Shown in pieces: positions 46,786 to 58,434 of a stretch of DNA of 64,000 nucleotides. Within the stretch, counting starts at the first letter, position 1, and every line of letters starts with the position of its first letter. The stretch is from the NCBI RefSeq assembly GCF_965638725.1, contig NC_134959.1, positions 10,544,417 through 10,608,416 of the forward strand, in the 5' to 3' direction. The notes beneath the pieces are model-generated. The model searched no databases. It was not told the DNA's origin and was given only the letters and a program-made list of their open reading frames with translations. A program made the translations under genes and the position numbers. The DNA is from Aptenodytes patagonicus (Eukaryota; Chordata; Aves; Sphenisciformes; Spheniscidae).

Positions 46786-46806
46786 CTAGCGGAGCGCCGG
46801 CTGCAT
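46786..46806 (-). other. Short uORF in the CMTM4 leader
   Basis: Upstream of the CMTM4 start, an ATG with G at -3 opens a six-codon reading frame (M-Q-P-A-L-R) ending in TAG at 46788-46786. It matters only if transcription starts upstream of 46806, which is likely but unproven. The TAG is immediately followed by GTGAGC, a perfect splice-donor sequence. Confidence 0.5.
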
Positions 46807-49156
46807 GGCTCCCCCCGTCAGGCGGAGCGGCGCGGGGAGAGCGAAGGCAGCATAGTGCGGTGTCCCGGCCCGGCTGCCGCCGCCTCGACCCCGGCCCCGG
46901 CCCCGCGCGGGAGGAGGAGAGCGGCGGCGTGCGGGCAGCCCTCAGCGCCGCACACCGCGCCCAGCGCCCCGCCACTCGGGGGCGCCCTCGCCCCACAGAG
47001 GGGCGCGGGGAACCGCCGTGCCCGCGGCCGCCGCGGTGCGCCCGGCCCGGGCTCTCGCTGGGACGAGGCTACCGGGGCACCCGCAACCCCCTCGGCGGCG
47101 CGGCCACCCCGCGGCTCGCTCCCCGCCCCCCGGTCCCAGCAGCTCAGCTTAGCTCAGCTCAGCTCCGACCGGGGACGCTGCCGCCGCCGCCGCTCCTCCC
47201 CCCTGCGCTCAGCGGAAAGGGCGGAGAGAGCCCGCCCCGGAGGGCGCGCCGCGGCCGGGCGGTGCCTCCACCGGCCCGCGGCCGCCCGCCCGCTCCGCCC
47301 CCGCGGCCGGCACCTGCCCCCGGCCGCGTCCCCGCCCCCGGGCCGCCTGCCCGCCGCCCGCGGAGCCGCCCGGGCAGGGAAGGGGCCGGCACCTGCCCCC
47401 GGCCGCCGGGGTGTTCCCCGCCCCGCGGCCGGCGCCGAGCCTGGCCTGGGGCGGGCGAGAGCGTGCAGCTGCCGGGTCACCTTGCTCGGCGGGAGGCCTC
47501 TGGAGATTTTGGCACTTCAGAAGGCATGAGCGGTCTATTGCATTAAAGGCTTTTTGACTTTGGGTTTTTTAAAATGCATAGATGTTGATGCTAACGTTGA
47601 GAAAGTCAACGATACTGACATTTTAAATTGTATTCATAACTCGGAGTTAATCCTTCGAGATACATAGCGCAGTTCACACTGCTCAGAATTACTTTCAAGC
47701 TGTTGTGATACTGTACCCGCAGTAGTTCCCATTGGAAACCTTCAGGGTGTTCTTCCGTGAACATTTTAAAGTGTAATTTTAAATAGTGAAGTTTTCCAAG
47801 TAAACGGTTAGTTTTGACAGGCTCTGAATCACTTTTTGGAGACACTTTTTCTCTTGCTGTGTCACCATAAGGAAGGAGAAATTGCAACATAATCTGGCGA
47901 ATACTGGTCTCTCAAATGCAGCTGAAGAAATTTTTTTTAAGACGGAGAGAGACAGACAGACTGCCGTGTACCACAGACCGAGCTGAAATTCAAAGTGTTC
48001 AGTGTTGCATCCTGTGATCCGCCATCTTTATCAGCCACCGCCCTACTCTTGTTACTGACAGCCTACACCTTTTTCTTTCACATTACTAGTACAGGACTTT
48101 CACATGTACTAATTCTTCTAACATCTTCCTCTGGCCTCCAAGACTCTTTCTTACCACTACAGTTTTTCTATTTTCCATGAACGCTCTGGATTATCAACCT
48201 TGTGATGTCTTTTCCAGTTATCTTTGTGTTTTGCTTAATCTCTCCCTTTCAGGTCTCTTGAAGCCTCTTTAAATCCTTCTTCTTTTAGAGGATTCTGCCC
48301 AGTACCACATGATTTTTAATTTCAGGAGATTTTTCTTCTTTGGCCTCTGTATAAATAGACCCTAAGAAGTAGGGCCAAAGAGACAAATTCAGAGAGCACA
48401 CCAGGAACCCTGGATGGAGAAAGAGTCAGGTTTTCATCTACGATTAACGGGCATTGCTAGGTTAACTGGAGACATCGTTGACACTATGCAGGCAATAGCA
48501 GGCTTTTCATAGCTTCTCTGGTACACCCTGGCGCTGGAAGAGGCTGATATTCTCAAGCAAGATGAAGAGTTAGGAGACATGCTTAAGAAAACAAAAACAT
48601 TGCCCTTTGGTGAAGGGCAAATGGCAGGAAAAGAAAAAAAATTAAAACCTGAGCAAGGCACGGAGAAGGATGGAAACTCTGTTGCTTGGGTCACATGAAA
48701 CTAGCCTAACAATATGAAATCATAAATGGAAGGGGAAAATCCTGCATTGGCACAGGGCTGGCCACGATGGACTAATAGGTTTTTATTACAGTCTCTTATT
48801 TCAGTACTTGTATAACTCCGGGGAAATCAGAAGTCTCACAAAGGTCCTTTTCTTGCAGGAAATATCATGGGTAGGTGGTCGCCACTTCCGAGAGCTTCTC
48901 TGGATTCTTTTTAACTTAAGGCTCCACAGCTGTTCCAGGAACACAGGATTTCCACATTTACCTACAGATACATTTAACATTTGTTTTGAGAGACTGCTGT
49001 GGCAGTTCTAGAAAACTGTAATGAAAACATTTTTAAAACATCCAGTGAACATTATTTTGATGAATCTTTTGCAGTTCTAACCAAAACACATCATCAGTAT
49101 GTTGAAAGAGAATCAAAAGGTGGTATTGCAGAAGGCAAATGAAGGACAAAGGGAGA

Positions 49157-49345
49157 GATGGCTGAGTGGTTTAAGAAAAAGCTAGGCGATAAGAGATCTT
49201 GATTCTGGTTTTTGGCGTAGCCACTGCCTCCTGCACAGCCTTCAGCAAATGTGATAGCTTAGGTTTTCCTATGAAGTGGAGGATGCAAAGTTTAAATGTA
49301 TTTGAAATCATGAGAGCATTTTGAGAATGCCGCGAAGTACAGACA
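49157..49345 (+). mobile_element. MIR/CORE-SINE-like element
   Basis: The element opens with TGGCTGAGTGG, an intact RNA polymerase III A-box as in a tRNA-derived SINE head. A worn B-box region follows (gattctggtttttgg). The body is MIR-like: tagCCACTg, then caCAgCCTTcaGCAAatgtgatagCTTAGGTTTTCC, then a tgaagtggaggatgcaaag equivalent of the MIR 'tgtaaaatggggataataa'. It ends near a degenerate 'agcattttgagaatgccgcgaagtac', similar to the MIR-type 3' 'gctttgagat...gcgct' block. This is an ancient, inactive copy with approximate boundaries. The match is from memory. Confidence 0.65.
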
Positions 49346-49546
49346 CCGAAAACCCTCTGTTCCTTAGTGAGCTAATTGCCTAGGTAGTGAAAGCACAGTA
49401 AGTGTTCTCTCTGCTCTATCTGAAGTGTTATTTGAACAATTGTGAGGCATGTTTTCAGCGAGCGCATTGACAGTGTCACTGACCACGGTTTCACAGACAT
49501 TCCAGGCAGCTCCTAGGGCAGTGGGATATCAGCATCGCCATCCATA

Positions 49547-49574
49547 ACCATGGTGCCCCTTTTGGCACCATGGT
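49547..49574. repeat. Perfect 11-bp inverted repeat with 6-base loop
   Basis: ACCATGGTGCC, then CCTTTT, then GGCACCATGGT: the arms are exact reverse complements. Each arm also contains the 8-bp palindrome ACCATGGT. It lies in intergenic DNA about 2.8 kb upstream of the CMTM4 start. Confidence 0.85.
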
Positions 49575-50358
49575 CTGTACAGCCAGCGTCCCCCTTGCTG
49601 TAAATGGCACAGAGCCAATACCAAGCCATACTGGGGGATTTTCTGGCATCCTCCTGGATGGGTGGGTGGGCTGGACAGACTTGGCAAGGGCTTGTGAGGT
49701 TGCTGCCAACATTTAACAAAGGAATCCTTTACACACATTCTTGCCTGATACGGCACCTTTTCAGCCTGCTCTGTAGCACTTGAAGGAAAAAAAGTCTACA
49801 TTTAATATGTAAATAAAAGTATTGATCCAGTAAAAAGGTCACTGCATTCATCCAAGGCAGATCACGTTGCTTTCAGATAACTTTGTTTTTACAAGTTCAT
49901 GAGCTTTTCAAGCACAGCCTGCCATTTCATTGTGTGGCTGCATAATACCAAGACTGGGAAAATGGGGAACCAGGTCAATGATCAGCACGCAAGACACCAC
50001 CATAGCATCAAGCTAATCGGATCACGGAATTCATCAGAGAGGATTTCACATCCAGCTAAAATATGACTGACTAGAGAAAACGAGGAAGAAACAGCACAGA
50101 GGAGAGGAAATCCAAGTATGCTATTCGTAGACACTATAATTAAATGATCAAAGATCTGTATTTTTACAGAACAGTTAAGCCAGCTTTGACAGAATTAAAA
50201 ATTCCCTATCAGAATCTATCTCCAGGACAGGGGTGATAAATTAAAACCAACTTGTAATTTAGGTGTAAAAAGCAGTGGAAAGAGAATCTTAACTATTATC
50301 ACTGACCAAACTGAACAAAACAACCCTCATCTCTCAACTTTCATCTCAGCTATTCATA

Positions 50359-50386
50359 CAGCCTTTAATAAACAGCCTTTAATAAA
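50359..50386 (+). repeat. Tandem duplicate of a 14-bp unit containing AATAAA
   Basis: The unit CAGCCTTTAATAAA occurs twice back to back, giving two poly(A)-type hexamers 14 bases apart. A GU-rich stretch (cttgtgaacttcttgtgggttcattt) follows directly. No upstream + strand gene is recognised, so it may be coincidence or the end of an unseen non-coding transcript. Confidence 0.6.
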
Positions 50387-52815
50387 CTTGTGAACTTCTT
50401 GTGGGTTCATTTCATTAAGCACATGGAAGTTTTAGTTTCAAGATTAAAGTGTGTGATTCTATTGTAACTGAATATGAATATCAACTTAAAACCGCATTTT
50501 TAAAGCTGCATTTATGTAGTTTCAACACACTTAAAAGTATTTTAATGTTTATACATAAAATTTTGTAGATCTGAATGGTGCTTATTACAAATGGTGCTTA
50601 AATGTAGTTAACAGCACGAAAGGAATTAGAATCCTAACAGGAAAGTTACATCTGTGCAAGTACCTGAAAAGAGCCGAGAGGTTCTTTAAGAAAATGCTCC
50701 GGTATTTCCACATGACCTACCCAAAGGGAAGGAGCACTGGTACGCTGCCAAATTCCAAGAGAGCTGAGCAGTGATTAGAGTTTAACTCTGGCATCAGAGA
50801 GGAGGGGTTTTTTCCCCCTTGAATTTCTCAGTGTAAAAAATGCTGAAGCTTTTTCTCAACTTTTCAGTTGGTGGGGGGGGAAACCCAAACACCCCACCCT
50901 AAAAAGCTAATAAAGAACTTGCTTTAGGAAAACATCTGGTAGTTTTAAGTGCCTTAGTTCAGTAAATTGTCCATTTTCACAGCGTGGGAGTGTGGCAGGC
51001 ACACTTTGATTCTGTAGCCATGAGCAGCATGGGAAGCTGGCAAATAATTTTGCTGAGTCAGAGCTAGGAATTAATACAATAGGAATAAGCTGCAAGTTCT
51101 GACACGGACTTTCAGCGGAAGGAAAATTGGATGGAACAGTGGGGAGTCATGCAGTCAGTTATCGCTAACTGGTAGAGGATGACTGCTGCTGAACAGTACA
51201 ACGATTCCTATGTCACCATGTCCAACCACAGCTGAAGTAGCACTGTGCAACCTCCCAGGGTAAGACCACTCAGCATAAAGGCACCTCAGGAACAATAATG
51301 GGAACTGGATTCCTCAGCTAGGAGTCAAAGCACAGTCATATCAACTGAGGAAAGTACCAAGAGAAGCAGAGAGGAGAACAGAAAGAAACTAATTCGAAGG
51401 GCAACCTATAAAAGCTTCTTCCACTGAATATCCAGAAAAGTTTCACAGGCTGACAGCATAGTGCCCGCTTCTCAAATCTGATGGCTTGGTCAGGGCACTT
51501 TAGGCACATACTGACACAGCACAGCCAGTGACTCTCTTGGCTTTTTGTCTGGTTAAAAAGGTGCAGCTCTAGTAACAGAAAGTGTTAGTGAATCCCATTC
51601 CTATCCTGCACTTACACACTATAACATTAGCCCATGCATACTTTCAACACCTTCACCTGTATTCCAGCCCTTATGCTTTGGAAAATCAACAGAGCAGCCC
51701 TGGAAGGCCCTACAGGCCTTGTATGCTTGTGTGAGAGATTCCTCCAATATGAGCACCATGGGGCAGCCATCAGGACTCACAGCTGGGACCAGAAGGCAGC
51801 AGTGACTGGAAGTCACCACGGGACCTGTCCCAAGGAGCTGTACGGGGCTGGCTTCACCTCTTAAGGGGACAGGTAAAAGTGTCACTCCTGGAATTTCACC
51901 ATCACTATCAGGAAACAGAATTTCGCCTTCAAAAACAGACCAACCAAAAGAAAAAATCCCCCCCCCCCAACCAATAAAGGCAACGCTGCCAATAAAATTA
52001 GTTAGACCCTTACTTTGCAGACATTATGAACATGACTTTATATGCTATTAACAGTGAGCCATTCACAGAGCAACTTTTTTTTTTTTTCCCTCCAAGATTA
52101 GAGATTGACATCTCCTTCAGTATTGTCTACTGGTCCAGGTTTTTTTTTTCCCCTGCCTTCATCACTGATGAAGTAGTCACCGACTCCTTTCACCTCCAAA
52201 AACTTTTAAGGACATCTGCAATCTGCAAGTGCCAGAGAGGGGTTACCTTGCAGCCACAGCTGGGCTGAAGGGCAGCAGACATTCTACATAGCAAGGAGGT
52301 AAAATTAATTTCTATAAAAAACAGAAGCAAAACCTCATATTCTTAAGAAAAGTGCCAGTAGACCTTTAATGGTGCTGGGAACCAGCCAAGACTGTGGGTT
52401 ATATTTCTTTTGAAAGAATCCTGTATAACGAAGCACACTCAAAAATATGTGGAGACTGACAGCAACGTTTATTTTATTCATGGCACTACATTTATTCAGG
52501 GAACAGAGGGAAAAAAAAGCCCTAAACTGAGAAAAAAGGTGGTCTTCTTCCAATAAAACCATAAAAAACACACAGGCCTAGAACAGAAGGTCAGAAAACA
52601 CTAGTTCCTTCTGACTGCGTGGGCATGGTCATGCTGCCCCCTGTGATATCCAGTATTTTTATAGCAAGAGATGGAGTGCGTAGGGTACAGCAGGCCTTTG
52701 GAGGGAAAGAGCTGATTTTTATTTTTTGAGGAGGTGGGAAGCTGAAGGGGAGGACGAAAAAATTGTATAAACCATGTTTTATAAGCAAAGTTTTAAAGGT
52801 CCCTTACCAGGCCTT

Positions 52816-52837
52816 AAAAAAAAAAAAAAAAAAAAAA
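52816..52837 (+). repeat. Poly(A) run, 22 bases
   Basis: Twenty-two A followed by GAGAGATG. No retroposed body or target-site duplication was recognised around it. Confidence 0.85.
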
Positions 52838-55800
52838 GAGAGATGAAGTACACTCACTACATTCTTTCTTTCCATGGACGAAATGGGCCAGCGAAAACAA
52901 CTGACCTCAACTGTTTTAATACTGTGTTTGTTGTTACGTAACCAAACCAATCAGTCCCCTGCACTTCTGGTGGGGAATTGCAAATGTTAAAAAAGTTCAT
53001 TTTTTAATTATCCTTCTGAATGTTTTACTTGCAGCTAAACTACAGTTTATTGCTAACATCAGCTAACATGACAACAGTTCAAAGAATATTCCTTTTTTCA
53101 ACAGCACTGAATTCCTCCATACAACAGAACTTTATATTCAGCTAATTTGGCTCATTCCCTTGCAGAGTATTTCTTTAGTTACATGAGGCTTCTACATGCA
53201 AGGGAAAGTTTTGGCGCTTTTTTTTTTCTTTCTTTTTTTAAACAGGAAAAATAATTTCAAGTCTTCCATCACTGGCTATAAACTCAAGGCAGGCATATGG
53301 CCCCAACTCTACAAAGCTATACACAGCGGAACTAATAAATCCTGATTCTTTGCAGACTTACGTCTTCTCTTCCCACCTTCCCCACCTCACCCCTCCCACT
53401 GAGCCCAATGACCCAGCACCCTCCCGAGGGTCCCTTTTCACACACAGCAGGCTTAGCTCCTATTTATGTCCTCGAACTACTGCTTGAGCAAAAGGAAGCA
53501 AGTGCTATGCCAGGTTCCATGTGTGCAGACCGACAGATTTTTGTTTGGCCTGTCTCGCCTATGAACTAGCCAAACTTACTTGGCAATCCCTACCTAAAGC
53601 AGAGGAAATCTTTGGATTTATCGTCTCCACCAAGCCACTAATTTTCATGCAACTGGTATTAAGTCAGCTATCTGCGAGATCTTTCTTGTTACTGAAGTTG
53701 GCCAAAAGATTTAACTTACTTTTGAGGAGGGGGTAGAATTGGACAGAGCACAAATGCAAAAGCAAAGGAAACCATGCTAAAAATATTTTAAATATGACAG
53801 CATTCTCTTAATAGTTGTGTTGTATGTCTGTTCAGCTAAAAGGTGACTTGGAGAGATTTTGATAGGCTTTTGCTAAATTTGAAATATTTCACTGGCAATT
53901 TCTCAGCCCGGCAAAACAGCATTGCAAGGTATCAGTCAAAACATCCTAATACAGCTAGTTAAACAGTTGCTAATTATAGTTGCCTGCTGACAATCCAGTA
54001 TTTTTCTGGCGCATGTGTGCTTTTCCCAGGAAAATAAACCTGTGTGTAACAATTCAGGTTTGTAACATACACAAATTTCAGTATTAATTCAGTAACCCCA
54101 ATCTCATATATATATCAACGGCTAATATACCACTTGCTTGTTTCAAAACTAGCCCATTACAACAGGAACTAACAATTATTACCAAAGGATATTGTCAGCT
54201 GACAGCTGTTGAGTATTTGTGAGCCGAGTCACACAGTGAGATTACAGCACAGATGATAAAAGTCTCTATCACTCTCCTTACTGACCTCCACACCTAAGCT
54301 AGATAAATCCAGTTCTGGGTTTGGCTGGAAGTACCAAGAGCTCTCCCCCTAGCCTTTCGCCTTTGTTTTGGATTTAAGAGATTTTCTGTGCAGTCAGTGA
54401 CTGATCTTTAATAAAATGGAATTTTTTCCTACTTCTCCCTCTCTGCCTATGGGCACAGTAACTGAAGTCTTTCAGACCATCTGACAATTCTGAACATCTT
54501 CACTTTCTAATAATCTCCAAAGCAGTGTCAGTATACCAACTCCTTCATGGATAATCATTTGATTCCTCTGGAAAAGAGAGGTTTTAAGTTGATAGTACTT
54601 AGTGATTTATTATCAGTGTAAAACAGTTTTTATTAACCAACCACAGCAAGTAACATTCATCTCCACCTTTATCCTACCATTTAAGACATACATGATCAAT
54701 ACAGTCATTTAAACTTGAGTGCAACATCCAAGTTTGCTCTGCAACTGAAATGTGTGTTAAGTCTGTGCTCAGATACAGACTTTAATTACTGGGCCTCTGC
54801 CTAGGCATATATTACCCTCCCACAACACGTGCCCACCATTCCTATTTGCACTGTGACCATGTTGTGAATTCGCTGTACCTGGCTCAGGCTTTTACCGCCT
54901 ATCCCAGCCTGCCTTGCAGGACAGTCAAAAGGCTGGTGTCTGACCAAAAACTTGGCTGGGCTCTTTCACAGAGGGAAATGGGTAACACAGGGCAAGACAA
55001 AAATTGTAGCTGGTCACTTGGGCCAATGCATGCAAGTCACAGAGTACTCTGTCCTCTAGTCTCTCAGACTGCAAGTCCAGTGAACAATACGTAGAGTTGA
55101 TCTGGTCCAAGCCTCAGCAGCCATCTCCATCCATTATCTTTTCAGTGGTCTTACTCCCTCTGTTCTGTCAATTAACTCAATTCTAATGCTGTCACTTTAT
55201 TCCTTCTCTAAAAGGAAAGTCCCTGTTTTTTGGAATGCTGTCAATCTGGTAAGCTGAGTGCCAGAGATCTACAACTGCATGTTTCCTTTTCTCAAGAACG
55301 TCAATATTTCACTGCACATTCTTGCGAACATTCATGCAAGGCTATTCCTAGCACCTTTTAGTTGCAGCCACCTTTCTGGCATATTTTGAAGCATTTTTAA
55401 ATGTTTTAAAGCATTGGCATTTAAGCATTTTTGGTTTTAAGCATTTGGCAAGTCTGAGACAAGAATGACATTTTTACATGCGTTATAAAGCTACACTAAG
55501 TGTTACATACAAACAAGTACCAACAGCTTCATTAGTGAATATTCATACTGAAAAATCAAACACTTTTCAAAGGCAGCTTGTGCAACCTAATTCCGCTTTC
55601 TTGTGCACAGATAGAACTGTTTTCTTTTAGTGCTGGACACTGCTATTTCAGCTTTTGTTCTGAAAGAAAGAAACCAGAGTGTCTTAATTAAGACAACTCA
55701 AAATTAGAAAGAAAGAAAAGCTTAACCCATATTAACAAAATTCTTAGAACTGAACAAAATTGCTTTTGTTTGGGAAAAATTCAGTAATTCACTCTTTGGA

Positions 55801-56629
55801 AGATATTTAACCTAAAAAAAAAAAAAATCTGCCAAACAAGAATTATTAAGGGAACATCACAAGCGATGCATATAGCATCTTGCGATGGCACATTAAGCAG
55901 CATTACCTACAGGCACTGATCCCAAGTCTGCCACCTTCTGGACTTAGAACATTTCATCTCCAGAAACCTTCAGCAAAACATAATTATAATTAATTGTCAG
56001 GGAGAGGGGAGTCAAGGATCTTTTTCTTCAGATAAAAAGTTACAACTAGCAATGTTGATTCTGCCACACAGAAAGTCTGCAAACAAAGGCAATAGATAAA
56101 ATTAATTGCTTCCCTTGTTTACAACATTATCTTACAGACCTCTTGCATGTAACTATTAGCGTGGTTTCAGTATTACCCCTCCAGTAACTCGAAGTCTGTG
56201 ACTATGAATACCAGAACACAAACCAAAGTGATTACATAGCTATTTCAGAGGGCAACAGTGCTACATAACCAACTTACACTGACGTCAAATCTTTTGCATC
56301 AGTCATTTCTAAACAATGTCAGCACCATGCTCTTGAACATTTCTTTTGCCAAATACAGCAATGTACCTAAGGTGTTAATACTACTAATCTTTTTTTTTTT
56401 AAGCCAGTTTAAAGCAGAATTAGGTGCCCTATACTTATGATTTATGGGGACATGCATGATTTTGAAGCATTGTAACAACAAATTTATACTACCACTTCTA
56501 AAGCACTTCATTTGAGAGAATTAATTTCCTTGAGCTTTTGTTAAGCGTTTGAATTTCAAGAGGCATTGATCTTGTACATGTGCAAGTCAGAGCTTGCTTC
56601 ATTTCACTTTTCCAGAGAAAAGAAAGCAT

Positions 56630-56740
56630 GCTAGATCAGATTCTGCCCTCACCTGCACTTCTGCAACTCCCATTGCATGGAATGGCTGTTTATAAACTAC
56701 AGCTACATTTGACTGCAGAAATTTCAGATGTTTGTGAAAC
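56630..56740. repeat. Remnant of an old sauropsid interspersed repeat
   Basis: 'agatcagattctgccctcacctgcac...gcaactcccattg...' is close to a motif I recall as repeated in turtle, crocodile and bird DNA (agattctgccctcacttacac ... cccattgacttcaatgg). It is followed by the degraded complementary arm 'actgcagaaattt'. Family not assigned, boundaries approximate. Confidence 0.5.
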
Positions 56741-58434
56741 CAGAGCCACGTGGTGTCCCAAAGCATTAGTTCAGACTGTTGGCTTTCTTAATTATTTGTG
56801 CCTACATTATCTTCTCCACACAATCTGAGCGGATCAGAGAAGAAGTAATTATTATGAAGGCTATAGTGGAACAGGCTGGAAATTTTATGTCAATGCTTCC
56901 TTGAAGGGAAAACTGAATTCCAGCAAAAGTGTGCTTTTGGAATTAAACTGCCTCTATCCTATGAATATATTATTTATATTTTAATTAAAAAGACCGAATA
57001 ACAGACAAGTTCTGCTTTTGGTACTAAATATTCAATTCAGATATTCCATGCAGCTCTACATATAGACCCAGACAACCAGAGTCTGGTTTAGGTCATCAGT
57101 AACAACCTAATAATCTATAGCCTTTCCCTTTTAAGTATTTGAACTACAAAGACTCAGAAACTGATGATTTTATTCAAGCAAAGGTTCTTATCTGAGAAGT
57201 TCATTCCCTAACGAAATCCTGCCATGGCTGAAAAGCCAGAGGGGTTAACACCACCACCTGGAACAGTACAGGCAGTGAAAGATTCATCTTGTAAGAGTAG
57301 CTTAGAGCCTCCAGCAAGATGTTTTCCCACACCAAAACCTTATTATCCCTTTTTTTTTTTAAATTTGGAGACATTTTGCTTTCAAAAAAACAAATTACAG
57401 TTGAACAGCAGCAAAATAAATGTAAGAGTTACAAAGATGTTCTTCCATTTCAATCCACTGTTACGGTCTTTCTGAAGAAAGTCACTTTCAACTTCAGCAT
57501 GGCTGAAGATGAAGTCTTCATTTCGTTTCCTCCCAAATTAACATCATAGATAATTATCTTCATATATTCAAAAAAGATTTTCTAAATCCCATCGTAAAGG
57601 ACTAAAATTAATTCTTTACATTAATGAACTCATTAAAAAATAAAGCATTATGGCAATTCTAAAGTTATAATTGTTTCATGGCCTCATAAGGATTCACTTC
57701 TAGAGAAACTATATATTTTAGAAACCAAAAGCTTAGTTGATTTATATCTCAGAGGCAGGGTGACTCAAAAAACATTAATAACTAGAACTTCAATCTATGC
57801 AGGGGAATATATAGGCATCCAGTTAAAGTAACCATGAAGTAAAGAAGTAGAATCCTAATTAAATCAGTCTACTCTTTCTGTGCTTACTAGGAAGAACTTG
57901 TTACGCCCACCGAAGGGAGAAAACTTAGCTTTGCTGTTGGCAGAGAAGACGCATTTGCACCACTCAAGCAATTTACTCCTTAAACTTCTCATAACCTGGA
58001 TTTTAATCCTGCAAATTTAGGACCAGTGCTCTGCTCGGATACAGTATTCCACAAAATACATTAGAAGGTATACATCTTAACCTGGTAAAATATACAACTC
58101 TTTCCCCATTCTCGTGAAACATATTACTTTGCATCAAAACCATTTCTGCTGACGTAACTGCTTATGTGTAAGCTATCGCAAGCACACCTCTCTCTGCAAA
58201 CATAGCTATACCAACTTCGCTTTACTGACACAAGGTACATGCTCCAAACTCCAGAGGGGAGTTGCATCAGCAAAGGCTGGTACAAGAACTCCCAAAGAGG
58301 AAGTTGTCATTAAGGTACATAACTGTACAAGCCAACTTATTTCTCCTCTCCACAGAACTCACTAATATTCTGCTCCCACAGAAACAGCTCTAGAAGGGGG
58401 ATCTTAAAAACAACAAAAAAGCACAGCATAAAGC

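Larger units (their letters stand above)
47481..58434. other. Intergenic DNA between CMTM4 and DYNC1LI2
   Basis: About 11 kb between the CMTM4 promoter and the DYNC1LI2 poly(A) site, both genes on -. No protein-coding exon or RNA gene could be supported on either strand. It holds a MIR-like SINE (about 49157-49345), an 11-bp perfect inverted repeat (49547-49574), a duplicated AATAAA-containing unit (50359-50386), a poly(A) run (52816-52837), a poly(C) run (51958-51968), AAGCATTT-rich local repeats (about 55388-55449) and an old repeat remnant (about 56630-56740). Confidence 0.75.

Noticed and set aside
46855-47546. Two overlapping + strand open frames of 224 and 228 codons
   Set aside because: They lie in the CpG island, where stop codons (AT-rich) are rare. 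Several frames on both strands are open together and the translations are Pro/Arg/Ala/Gly mixtures without a domain.
49157-49240. A functional tRNA gene
   Set aside because: The A-box is intact but the B-box is degenerate and the cloverleaf cannot be completed; a MIR-like body follows, so this is a SINE head.
49491-49756. Three overlapping - strand open frames of 68 to 75 codons
   Set aside because: All three frames are open over the same bases, which reflects local composition, and none resembles a protein family.
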